This document shows, piece by piece, positions 38,292-47,160 of a DNA stretch of 64,000 bases. The position numbers and the translations under genes were made by a program. The DNA comes from Fischerella sp. CENA71 (GTDB taxonomy: Bacteria; Cyanobacteriota; Cyanobacteriia; Cyanobacteriales; Nostocaceae), in assembly GCA_024239075.1 (NCBI GenBank), contig JANBVI010000064.1, positions 248,001-312,000 of the forward strand, given 5' to 3'. Each line of letters starts with the position of its first letter. The first letter of the stretch is position 1. A model generated the notes under the pieces. The model made no database searches and was not told the DNA's origin. It saw only the letters and a program-made list of their open reading frames with translations.

Positions 38292-38819
38292 TTAGAATTT
38301 TGGCCACCACCAAGGCCTGATATCAGAATACATTTTACCAACTGTTCTAGAATCAGGGGGTTGTGATTGCTTAAAATCCGAGCCAAGCATTTGGTATAAG
38401 GCTTGAGAAGAATTTACCTTTTCATCAAGGGCAAATAATACCTGAGCGCTGTAATGGTTGCAACCAATACCCCTGCGTTCTACAGCACAAACCACAGGTT
38501 GAGCGTTGGATTTGTCGTTGGTGAGGTATTTAGCACGACCTGTTTGATATAGTGCTTGCAAAGTCTTAGCTGTTTTCTCACAGTTTTGCACCGCAACTTG
38601 AGATGAAAAATATTCAGGTAAGAAACTGAGAATTGTTAAATCTTTGGCAGTTTTTTGCTCGGAAAAGCTAGCAACCACTGTAGGCGTGGCAGAATCTGTC
38701 TTACACATCACCTTCATGGTAGATGCAACTTTGCTCGGTTGAGCAACTACTGCTAGGGTGGGAGATGTGAGTATGTAACTCATTCCCAATATAGTGACCC
38801 AATATAAGCGTTTGTTCAT
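38292..38819 (-). CDS. COP23-domain secreted protein
   Basis: A 175-residue protein with a signal peptide (hydrophobic core TILGMSYILTSPTLAVVA, cleavage expected before Gln27) and the COP23 pattern: MCKTDSATPTVVA, the paired cysteines (Cys39, Cys80, Cys111, Cys120), a NAQPVVCAV segment and FALDEKV. The name comes from a circadian oscillating membrane protein of Cyanothece; function unknown. It is convergent with the AAA_35-tail gene, only eight bases apart, and divergent from tpsA with 129 bases between start codons, so it may share a control region with the secretion operon. Confidence 0.8.
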   Translation of the reverse strand: MNKRLYWVTILGMSYILTSPTLAVVAQPSKVASTMKVMCKTDSATPTVVASFSEQKTAKDLTILSFLPEYFSSQVAVQNCEKTAKTLQALYQTGRAKYLTNDKSNAQPVVCAVERRGIGCNHYSAQVLFALDEKVNSSQALYQMLGSDFKQSQPPDSRTVGKMYSDIRPWWWPKF

Positions 38820-38948
38820 TAAAGAAATATTTGATTAAAAATTTAGTCTCAATATACTATTTTTTGGTTAATTTTACTTAAGTAAGAAATAAAAATAGAA
38901 CGTAAATCAGTTTAAATTATCTTCTATCTGTTAATTTTATTTTTAAAG

Positions 38949-41900
38949 ATGAAACAGGTTGCTCAACGTCTTTTCTTTACTAGTAGCACTGTTGTTTGCT
39001 GTATATTTGCTAGTAATTTAGCTCAAGCCCAAATTGCTCCGGATGGAACCCTACCAACCAGTGTCAATCAAGTTAATAACATCTTTGAAATTACTGGAGG
39101 AAGACAAGCTGGTAGCAACTTATTCCATAGTTTTAGAGAGTTTTCCGTACCTACAGGCAGCGAAGCTTTTTTTAAAAATAGTACAAATGCTAATAGTATT
39201 GTTAACATCATCAACCGAGTCACAGGTGGCTCAATTTCTAATATTGATGGATTAATAAAAGAAAATTATGGGGCAAATTTAATTTTGATCAATCCAAATG
39301 GGATTAATTTTGGCCCTAATGCTCAACTCAATATAGGTGGTTCTTTTTTAGGAAGTACAGCTAATAGTATTAAATTTGCTGATGGGACAGAATTTAGTGC
39401 TACAAATATTCAAAATTCACCATTATTAACAATTAGTGTGCCAGTTGGTTTGCAATTTGGTCAAAATCCCGCAGCAATCAATATCCAAGGTCAGGGTCAT
39501 AATTTATCAGTTGAAAGTCAAATTTTCTCACCTTTTACGAGGGGCGATACTACCGGGCTGAAGGTGCAACCTGGGCAAACTTTAGCTTTAGTCGGCGGGA
39601 ATATCACCTTAGATGGTGGTGTGCTTACAGCCGAAGGAGGACGGATTGAATTAGGTAGTGTGAGTGGAAATTCTTTCGTTAATCTTGCTGCTAACCCTGG
39701 TCAAGTTTGGAGTTTGGGCTATGCAGGAGCGCCTAGTTTTCAAGATATTAACATGCGATCGCGATCGCTTGCAGATACCAGTGGAGTTGGTAGCGGTTCT
39801 ATCCAGTTACAAGGCAGAAATATCACACTTCAAGATGGATCAGCCGTATTAATTCAAACTCAAGGGATACAATCAGCAGAAAACATCAACGTCAATGCAT
39901 CTGAATCTTTAAAGTTAATTGGTACCACACCAGATGGGCAAATTTCCACCAATATATTTACTGAAACCATTGGAGGTGGCAAAAGTGGAGACATCAATAT
40001 TACTACCCCGCGCTTAGTAGTTCAAGATGGAGCCGTCATATCTGCTGCTACTTACACATCGGCTTCTAGTGGTAATGTCAGTGTAAATGCTGCTGAATCT
40101 TTAGAAGTACTTGGATATTCATCGGTAAATCCCAATCGTTTTAGTGTTATTTCTGCTGCAACCTACGGTGCTGGAAATGCGGGAACACTCACAGCCTCAA
40201 CCAAGCGCGTCACAGTCACAGGTGGAGGTAACATTGCATCGATCACAGCTGGAACTGGCTCAGGTGGAAACGTAGTTGTAAATGCATCTGAATTAGTCGA
40301 ACTGGTTGGCTTCACACCATTTGTCTTTGCACCTAGTCAGATCACTGCTGGAACAGGAGGCCCCGGTTCAGCAGGTAATGTGACGATTAATACTAAACGC
40401 TTAGTAGTCAAAGATGGAGGTAGAGTAGATGCTTCTACCTTGGCTAGTGGCCCTGCTGGAAGTATCACAATTAACGCCAAAGATTCAACACAAGTGAGTG
40501 GCACAACGCCAGGATCTGTCAATCCCAGTCTGATTATATCCTCTGCTAATATCGTCGATCCTAGCTTGCGACAATTATTGAGACTACCTCCCTATCCTTC
40601 TGGAGCCTCTGGAGATGTGACAATTAACACAGGTAAATTGAGCGTTACAGATGGAGGGTTGGTGACAACGAGTAATCAAGGTTCAGGAATCTCCGGAGAC
40701 ATCAAAATTAATGCTCAGTCTGTTTTTCTTGATCGTGGTGGTGGCATTACATCAGAATTGGGGGGAAGCTCCAGAGGAAGACAACCCACTTTCTATTCTC
40801 CTTTCACCGTTGGAGGTGACATAGGCGGAGATATTAATATTTCAGCCCAAGAGTTAATAGTTAAGAACGGTACAGCTATTTCCACTGCTACCTTTACGAA
40901 TGTAGCAGGTGGTAATGTCAATGTGGATGTCTCAGGCTTAGTGCAAGTCGATGGATTTGCAGCTTTCAATCCTAACGCGCTGAGTTTGATCGGTAGTTCG
41001 ACGTTTGGTTCTGGACGCTCAGGAGATGTTAATGTTTCCACTGGGAAATTGCAAGTTCTCAATGGGGCGAGGGTAGGCGCTGGTTCTTTTGGAAGTGGCT
41101 CTAGTGGAAACAGTATCATCAATGCTACAGAATCAATACAAGTGATTGGCAGAGAACCAAGTCAATCAGTAGGTAGTTTAATTGGTGTTTCGACGCTGAA
41201 CGTTGGTAATGGTGGTGACTTGACTATCAATACACCAAAACTGATCGTTCAAGATGGCGGTAGAGTTGATTCTTCGACTGCTGCCAGTGGTTCAGCAGGT
41301 AATGTTACTATTAATGCTTCCAAATATGTCGAGGTTGATGGTAAATCCAGTCTGATCAGTGCTGGTGCAAATATTGAGAGTGAAATTGCCCGACAACTTT
41401 TTGGACTACCGCCTGTACCGACTGGTTCATCTGGTGACGTGACAATTAACACACCAAAATTAAGGATCACAAATGATGGTCAAGTGAACGCGAGGAACCA
41501 GGGAACAGGTAATGCGGGCAGTGTCAGAATCAATACCAACTCTACCTTTTTGGATAAGGGAGGTAGCATCACAGCGGCAACCACATCTGGTGAAGGTGGT
41601 AACATTTTCTTGCGGACAAATTCCTTAGCCATGCGTCGTGACAGCCAGATTTCTGCGGAAGCAGGCGGTAGTAGTAATGGTGGTAACATCACAATTACAG
41701 GCTTTAGTCCGGCTGATTTTGTGGTGCTATTAGAAGGTAGCAAAATCACCGCCAATGCATTTGAGGGTATGGGAGGAAATATCAGTATTAATACACAAGG
41801 TCTATTTGTTTGCCCAGAATGTCAAATTAGTGCCAGTTCTCAGTTAGGAGTAGATGGGCAGGTAGAAATATTGACACCAAACACTAGTACAAATCAAGAA

Positions 41901-42257
41901 GTTCTTGATTTGCCGCAGGAGATTACTAAGCCGGAAGAAGTGGTAGCACAAGTCTGTCCAGCGGACAGAAAACAGGGACAGAGCGAGTTTATTATCACTG
42001 GGCGCGGAGGATTGCCACCTCGACCAAGCGAAGTACTTAGTAGTGACGCATTACTGAGTGTTGAATCTGACACTAGTCAAGCAGAAAATATTTCTGGTGG
42101 AGCGATCGCCACCAAAACCAATCAAACCCAACAGTTACCACCAATTGCCAGAGGTTGGTATGTTAACTCCAAAGGTGCAGTCATCCTGACAGCAGCTACC
42201 CCTACACCTACCCCCTATGCTTCTGGATTAAGTTCATCCTCATGTCATGCTAATTAG
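38949..42257 (+). CDS. Two-partner secretion exoprotein (TpsA, filamentous haemagglutinin N-terminal domain)
   Basis: An 1102-residue secreted beta-helix protein. Signal peptide at residues 1-28 (ending LAQAQ), then the TPS/haemagglutination domain: GTLPTSVNQ, the FHSFREFSV motif, NIINRVTGG and the NPNG motif in LINPNGINFG. The rest is a Gly/Asn/Ser-rich beta-helix with repeated GNVTINTKRLVVKDGG-type units; residues 360-639 and 640-870 are a diverged long duplication with an offset of 280 residues. The end carries a CPEC motif and another Cys near the C terminus, unlike the middle part, perhaps a cell-surface anchor. Exported across the outer membrane by the next gene's pore, whose start overlaps this stop by 11 bases. 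Confidence 0.9.
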   Translation: MKQVAQRLFFTSSTVVCCIFASNLAQAQIAPDGTLPTSVNQVNNIFEITGGRQAGSNLFHSFREFSVPTGSEAFFKNSTNANSIVNIINRVTGGSISNIDGLIKENYGANLILINPNGINFGPNAQLNIGGSFLGSTANSIKFADGTEFSATNIQNSPLLTISVPVGLQFGQNPAAINIQGQGHNLSVESQIFSPFTRGDTTGLKVQPGQTLALVGGNITLDGGVLTAEGGRIELGSVSGNSFVNLAANPGQVWSLGYAGAPSFQDINMRSRSLADTSGVGSGSIQLQGRNITLQDGSAVLIQTQGIQSAENINVNASESLKLIGTTPDGQISTNIFTETIGGGKSGDINITTPRLVVQDGAVISAATYTSASSGNVSVNAAESLEVLGYSSVNPNRFSVISAATYGAGNAGTLTASTKRVTVTGGGNIASITAGTGSGGNVVVNASELVELVGFTPFVFAPSQITAGTGGPGSAGNVTINTKRLVVKDGGRVDASTLASGPAGSITINAKDSTQVSGTTPGSVNPSLIISSANIVDPSLRQLLRLPPYPSGASGDVTINTGKLSVTDGGLVTTSNQGSGISGDIKINAQSVFLDRGGGITSELGGSSRGRQPTFYSPFTVGGDIGGDINISAQELIVKNGTAISTATFTNVAGGNVNVDVSGLVQVDGFAAFNPNALSLIGSSTFGSGRSGDVNVSTGKLQVLNGARVGAGSFGSGSSGNSIINATESIQVIGREPSQSVGSLIGVSTLNVGNGGDLTINTPKLIVQDGGRVDSSTAASGSAGNVTINASKYVEVDGKSSLISAGANIESEIARQLFGLPPVPTGSSGDVTINTPKLRITNDGQVNARNQGTGNAGSVRINTNSTFLDKGGSITAATTSGEGGNIFLRTNSLAMRRDSQISAEAGGSSNGGNITITGFSPADFVVLLEGSKITANAFEGMGGNISINTQGLFVCPECQISASSQLGVDGQVEILTPNTSTNQEVLDLPQEITKPEEVVAQVCPADRKQGQSEFIITGRGGLPPRPSEVLSSDALLSVESDTSQAENISGGAIATKTNQTQQLPPIARGWYVNSKGAVILTAATPTPTPYASGLSSSSCHAN

Positions 42258-44043
42258 AAAAAACTCAATAAGACGTAAAGAGGTGGGAATACGGGGATGC
42301 AAAGATAAAAAAATCCAGGGACACAAATTCTCTTCATCTACCAATTTCTCCTTACTCCCCTTACTCTCCCTACTCTTTACTACATCTTCGGCTTGGGGAC
42401 AGCCCATCAATCCGGTGACGCCAACACCAGAACCACCTCGACCTCAGCCTCTACCACCTTTAGAAAAACCACTCCAGATTCCACCCATAGCACCGCCAAC
42501 CCCTGACGAAATCCAAAGTGTACCAGGGACAATTGTCGTGCAAAAATTCGAGTTTGTTGGCAGTACAGTTTTTAGTCAACAAGAGTTACAGCAGGCGACG
42601 GCTAATTTTGTTGGTAAGTCCATCACCTTTGCGGAACTGCTGCAAGCTGCAAATCAAATCACTCAACTATATCTGCAACAGGGGTATATTACATCTGGAG
42701 CCTACATACCCAGTCAAGAGATCCAATCGGGGATCGTGAAAATTCAGGTATTGGAAGGTAGTCTAGAAGACATCAAAGTCAATATAATCAAAGGGCGGTT
42801 AAATCGCAATTATGTGCGCGATCGCATTGCTGCGGCTGGTTATAAACCACTAAACATCAATCGCCTACAGGAATCACTGCAATTATTACAACTCAATCCT
42901 CGGATTGAAAGATTAAATGCCGAACTCACAGCTGGCACTAAAGCTGGTACTAATTTATTAGAAGTAACAGTTGTCGGGGCAGATACCTTTAATACCCGGC
43001 TGATTTTAGATAACCATCGTAACCCCAGCATCGGCAGTTTTGAACGTGGTGTTGATATCTCAGAAACTAGTTTGTTGGGGTTAGGGGATGAATTTACTTT
43101 TGGTTATCGTAACACTGATGGTAGCAACAGATTTGAAGGCAGTTATAACTTCCCCGTCAATCCCCGCAATGGCACTATTGGCTTTACCTACCGGATCACC
43201 AACAACAAAATTATCGAAGCACCTTTTGATGATTTGGATATTAAAGTAGACTCTCGCGAGTATGAATTCAACTTTCGTCAACCAGTTATTCAAAAAGCAA
43301 CCCCTAAACTTAGTCAAGAATTTGCTCTTGGTTTTGGGTTTGCAAGACGAGAAACTAACTCCTCTATTCTGGGAGTAGACTTTCCTGTTTTCCCAGGAGC
43401 AGATAACAATGGAGAAACCCGAATCTCAGAATTAAACTTTACTCAAGAATGGTTACAACGTGGTAGCCAAGCCGTCTTAGCTGTAAATTCTGAAATTAGC
43501 CTGGGTATCAATGCTTTTAATGCCAGTGTTAGTGATGATGAGCCGGATAGCCAGTTTTTAATCTGGCGGGGACAAATGCTGTATTTGCGCCGCTTGGCAC
43601 AAGCAACATCTAGATCCACAATCAGTCCTAGCCTGCTGTTGCGTTCCAGCGTACAACTAGCCAGCGATTCTTTAGTTCCCGTTGAGCAGTTTAGTATCGG
43701 TGGCCCCACAACCGTACGCGGATACCGTCAAGATGCTTTAGTTACAGATAACGGCATTATTGCCTCCGTAGAAGCACGAATACCGATATTGCAGTTACCA
43801 CAAGCTAAGGGAAGTTTACAGATTGCACCATTTATTGATTTTGGCATCGGTTGGAACACAGGTAGAGACAGTCCAGATCCGAATACCTTGGTAGGGTTGG
43901 GATGCGGTTTACTCTGGCAGATGGGAGAAAATTTTTCCGCCCGCTTAGACTGGGGTATTCCTTTAATCGATATTTCCAATTCAGAGGGTCAAACATGGCA
44001 AGAAAACGGCGTGTATTTTCAATTGGAATACAAACCTTTTTAA
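42247..44043 (+). CDS. Two-partner secretion outer-membrane transporter (TpsB; ShlB/FhaC/HecB family)
   Basis: A 598-residue Omp85-superfamily pore. A basic leader of about 30 residues precedes a signal-peptide core (LLPLLSLLFTTSSAWG); a Pro-rich linker leads to a POTRA-type domain (VQKFEFVGSTVFSQQELQ, about residues 97-175), a second POTRA-like part and the 16-strand barrel with the conserved loop-6 motif GPTTVRGYRQD near residue 486. It ends with aromatic Phe, as barrel proteins do. It should secrete the TpsA protein encoded just upstream; the 11-base overlap indicates translational coupling. The long basic extension before the signal peptide is odd and could mean a later true start. Confidence 0.9.
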   Translation: MLIRKNSIRRKEVGIRGCKDKKIQGHKFSSSTNFSLLPLLSLLFTTSSAWGQPINPVTPTPEPPRPQPLPPLEKPLQIPPIAPPTPDEIQSVPGTIVVQKFEFVGSTVFSQQELQQATANFVGKSITFAELLQAANQITQLYLQQGYITSGAYIPSQEIQSGIVKIQVLEGSLEDIKVNIIKGRLNRNYVRDRIAAAGYKPLNINRLQESLQLLQLNPRIERLNAELTAGTKAGTNLLEVTVVGADTFNTRLILDNHRNPSIGSFERGVDISETSLLGLGDEFTFGYRNTDGSNRFEGSYNFPVNPRNGTIGFTYRITNNKIIEAPFDDLDIKVDSREYEFNFRQPVIQKATPKLSQEFALGFGFARRETNSSILGVDFPVFPGADNNGETRISELNFTQEWLQRGSQAVLAVNSEISLGINAFNASVSDDEPDSQFLIWRGQMLYLRRLAQATSRSTISPSLLLRSSVQLASDSLVPVEQFSIGGPTTVRGYRQDALVTDNGIIASVEARIPILQLPQAKGSLQIAPFIDFGIGWNTGRDSPDPNTLVGLGCGLLWQMGENFSARLDWGIPLIDISNSEGQTWQENGVYFQLEYKPF

Positions 44044-44098
44044 TGTTGGTTACTCGTTATTTGCGATCGCGTAGCGGCTGCTTTGCAGCATCGCTTTC

Positions 44099-44157
44099 AC
44101 GTTTGTGGTGAACGTCGTTTCATTCATAAAGAACATCACGACGTTTGTCACAAATGT
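44099..44157. repeat. Long imperfect hairpin between tpsB and the CHAT gene
   Basis: Outer arms ACGTTTGTG (44099-44107) and CACAAATGT (44149-44157, one G-T pair), a 3/3 internal loop, inner arms AACGTCGT (44111-44118) and ACGACGTT (44138-44145), 19-base loop. It starts 55 bases after the tpsB stop. No T-run follows, so it may moderate expression rather than end transcription. Confidence 0.6.
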
Positions 44158-44171
44158 TGTAGGGATTTAAA

Positions 44172-44211
44172 ACGCAGAGGGACGCAAAGGTAAACGCAGA
44201 GAGACGCAGAG
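44172..44211. repeat. ACGCAGAG-type low-complexity repeat
   Basis: Degenerate ACGCAGAGGG/ACGCAAAGG/ACGCAGAGAG units between tpsB and the CHAT gene; common intergenic sequence type in cyanobacteria. Confidence 0.5.
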
Positions 44212-44310
44212 TCTTGGTGCTAAATTTTCGCCATAAATTTATGCAATTTTGTACTAAGAAGACTGTGCATCTGTGGTCGATTTATATAAGCCGATTGAGG
44301 TGAAAAGCTT

Positions 44311-47001
44311 ATGATTATTAGGAAATACCGTCGTCTAATTATCTTATTGATTTCAGCCCTATTTGGATTATTTTCAACTTTAAGCTTTCCGGCTTGGTCA
44401 AATTCTAAATCAAATCAGGCGCTAGAACTAGCACAGCAAGGACAACAAAGTTATAACATTGGCAACTTTGATCAAGCGATTCAGCTTTGGCAGGCAGCAG
44501 CTCAAGCTTATCAGCAAATGGGCGACAAAGAAGGGATGACAAAGAGCTTGATTAATCAATCCCAAGCTTTACAAGAATTAGGATTGTATCCCAAAGCTTG
44601 TAAAACTCTACTCCAAGCTTTTGCTGTTGCTAATCCCACATGTAACCCAGACCAGATAGACAAGTTTCTCACGAATATTGCCCAACAGCAAAATTCTCTT
44701 TCACTCACCCAGGCTACTGGTTTACGTAGTCTTGGTGAAGTTCTCCGCAGACAAGGGTTGTTAGAAGAATCTCAGAAAGTTTTGCAATTGAGTTTGACAG
44801 CGCTAGAGAAATCAACCCAATCAGGTGCTGTGTTGTTAAGTTTGGGTAACACCGAACGGGCTTTAGGAAATCAAATTCGCGATCGCTGGGATTATGAACA
44901 GATTACAGCTATTATTGATCAAAAATCACAAGATGCGGCTTTAGCACCTTATCAAAAAGCTTTCCAATACTATACACAAGCAGCTTTAACATCAGCCTCA
45001 GCAATTGTCAAAACTCAAGCACAACTGAATCACTACAAATTATTACTAGAAAATCAAAGTTGGTGGCGAGAACAAACAAATCGCCGCATTGTTTCTTGGT
45101 CGAGATTTGGTGAGTCAAAGTTAATCGCACGTGCTAAAGATTTTTTGTCTGAGTTGGAATCAAAATTGAGTCGGGATGTGCAAAGTTTGCAAAGTCAAAT
45201 TGAATCTTCCTTGGCTATTATTCCTCCATCTCGTGCAATTATTTATGCTCAAATTTACTTTGCGGACACTTTGATTAATACAAAGCAAACAGAACAAGCA
45301 AAGAAAGCTAAATCTATTTTGGATACAGCGCTTCAACAAGCACGGACTTTAAAAGATCAACGTGCAGAAGCTTATGTTGTAGGTTATTTGGGGAAAGTTT
45401 ATCAGCAACAAAAAAACTTAAGTGAAGCGATCGCTCTCACTCAACAAGCTTTAATGTTATCTCAATCACGAAATACTACAGGCGATGCGCGAGAAATCAC
45501 GTATCTTTGGCAATCACAGTTAGGAAGTTTGCTGAAAGAAAAGGGAGAAAACAAAAGAGCGATCGCAGCTTACACAGCAGCATATAATACTCTACAATCC
45601 CTACGTACTGATTTAAATGCTAATAATCGCGATGTGCAGTTTAATTTTGTTCAAGAGGTCAAACCAGTATATACAGAACTAGCGAATTTACTCTTAAAAT
45701 CAAAACTAAGTGAAAGCGAATTGAGTTCTTTAGTAATTGCAAATCCTAATATTAACCAGTCAAAGTATGAGCAAAATCAACCCAAGAATCGTTTAGAATT
45801 TGCTCGTCGGGTGATCGAGTCTTGGCAATTAGCTGAACTTGATAACTTTTTCCAAGACCCATGTTCGCAAGAAACAGATGTTGCAGTTCAGATAGATGAT
45901 ATCGATTCTCAAGCTGCTGTTATCTACCCAATTATTTTTCCAGACCGCTTAGAAATAATCCTTTCTTTACCAGGAAAAACTCTACAACAAGTAACAATTC
46001 CTGTGACTGAAGAGAAAGTTAATAACACACTAGATATACTTTATGACTACTTAGATAACGTTACTGTCAATAACTCTGCTCGTAACATTCTATCGACTTC
46101 TAACCCAGATCCAGAAGAATTAAAAGAAAACATTCAAGCAATTTTACCAATATTCGGACAGCTTTATAATTGGTTAATTCAACCTTTAGAACCACAGTTA
46201 AATGCCAAGCACATCAACAATTTAGTCTTTGTACTAAATGGAAGATTGCAAAAAGTGCCAATGTCAGCCTTATATAATGGTCAACAATATTTGATTGAGA
46301 AATACGGTATTGCTCTAGTGCCAAGTTTACAACTAATTGATACGAAATTCCTGAAGCGAAAAAATATCAAAGTCTTAGCTGCTGGTGTCAGTGAACAAAT
46401 TCAAATCCAAGGAGAAATTTTTCCGGCATTAGTAAATGTGCCAAAAGAATTAGATGAAATCAAGCAAGCTTTCCCCACTTCTCAAAAACTTCTCAATCAA
46501 GAATTTACTACTAAAACAATTCAAAAGGAACTAAAATATAATTTTCCTGTTGTTCACCTCGCAACTCACGGATTATTTAGTTCTAATCCGCAAAAGAATT
46601 TTATTATTACGGGGGATGGTAAAAGCATCAGTATTAATGAGTTGAGTACTTTGTTAAAAGAGCAGGAAGATAATTTAGAATTATTGGTGTTAAGTGCTTG
46701 TGAAACTGCTACTGGTGACGAACGAGCAATGTTAGGTTTAGCAGGAACAGCTGTTCGTTCTGGCGCACGCAGTACGCTTGCAACTCTCTGGCCTGTTAGT
46801 GATGCTTCCACAGCTCAACTCATGGGTGAATTTTATCAAGAATTGAAAAAACCAGGAGTGCAAAAATTAACTGCTTTGAGAACAGCGCAATTATCACAGT
46901 TGGAATCTATTCGCACTCAGCCTTTATTTAAGCAATTGAAGTCTTTACCACCTCATCCTTATTTTTGGGCTTCTTACGTTTTAGTCGGAAATTGGCAATA
47001 A
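44311..47001 (+). CDS. Exported TPR-CHAT domain caspase-like peptidase
   Basis: An 896-residue protein. The N terminus is a signal peptide (IILLISALFGLFSTLSFPAWS), so the protein is exported. Residues 35-470 hold TPR-type helical repeats (for example GNFDQAIQLWQAAAQAYQQM and AIALTQQALML). The C-terminal ~300 residues are a CHAT domain: catalytic His753 in HLATHG and Cys797 in LSACETATG, followed by GLAGTAVRSGARSTLATLW and ending FWASYVLVGNWQ. CHAT proteins are clan CD cysteine peptidases related to caspases and separase. It follows the two-partner secretion genes by 267 bases, on the same strand; in cyanobacteria TPR-CHAT genes are often beside such genes. Role in processing the exoprotein is an inference. 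Confidence 0.88.
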   Translation: MIIRKYRRLIILLISALFGLFSTLSFPAWSNSKSNQALELAQQGQQSYNIGNFDQAIQLWQAAAQAYQQMGDKEGMTKSLINQSQALQELGLYPKACKTLLQAFAVANPTCNPDQIDKFLTNIAQQQNSLSLTQATGLRSLGEVLRRQGLLEESQKVLQLSLTALEKSTQSGAVLLSLGNTERALGNQIRDRWDYEQITAIIDQKSQDAALAPYQKAFQYYTQAALTSASAIVKTQAQLNHYKLLLENQSWWREQTNRRIVSWSRFGESKLIARAKDFLSELESKLSRDVQSLQSQIESSLAIIPPSRAIIYAQIYFADTLINTKQTEQAKKAKSILDTALQQARTLKDQRAEAYVVGYLGKVYQQQKNLSEAIALTQQALMLSQSRNTTGDAREITYLWQSQLGSLLKEKGENKRAIAAYTAAYNTLQSLRTDLNANNRDVQFNFVQEVKPVYTELANLLLKSKLSESELSSLVIANPNINQSKYEQNQPKNRLEFARRVIESWQLAELDNFFQDPCSQETDVAVQIDDIDSQAAVIYPIIFPDRLEIILSLPGKTLQQVTIPVTEEKVNNTLDILYDYLDNVTVNNSARNILSTSNPDPEELKENIQAILPIFGQLYNWLIQPLEPQLNAKHINNLVFVLNGRLQKVPMSALYNGQQYLIEKYGIALVPSLQLIDTKFLKRKNIKVLAAGVSEQIQIQGEIFPALVNVPKELDEIKQAFPTSQKLLNQEFTTKTIQKELKYNFPVVHLATHGLFSSNPQKNFIITGDGKSISINELSTLLKEQEDNLELLVLSACETATGDERAMLGLAGTAVRSGARSTLATLWPVSDASTAQLMGEFYQELKKPGVQKLTALRTAQLSQLESIRTQPLFKQLKSLPPHPYFWASYVLVGNWQ

Positions 47002-47024
47002 AACTTTATGAACTAAAATTCAGG

Positions 47025-47081
47025 GTTTGTAGTAAGCACTTTAGTGCTTAAAAAATAAGGACTAAAGTCCTTACTACGAAC
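47025..47081. repeat. Dispersed palindromic element, copy 2
   Basis: Arms GTTTGTAGTAAGCACTTTA (47025-47043) and TAAAGTCCTTACTACGAAC (47063-47081), 17 of 19 positions paired. Relative to copy 1 at 35163-35216 the left half reads AAGCACTTTAGTGCTT, so a base change is matched within its own local hairpin. It lies 24 bases after the CHAT gene. Confidence 0.78.
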
Positions 47082-47160
47082 TAGAAATCATGAATTTAAA
47101 AATTTAGCGTTGCATAATAGAGAAGTTCAATAGATATACTGAAATATTCAATTCGTATTT

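Noticed and set aside
40793-41755. Minus-strand frames inside tpsA
   Set aside because: Pro/Leu/Thr-rich frames are the usual antisense shadow of a Gly/Asn-rich repeat gene.
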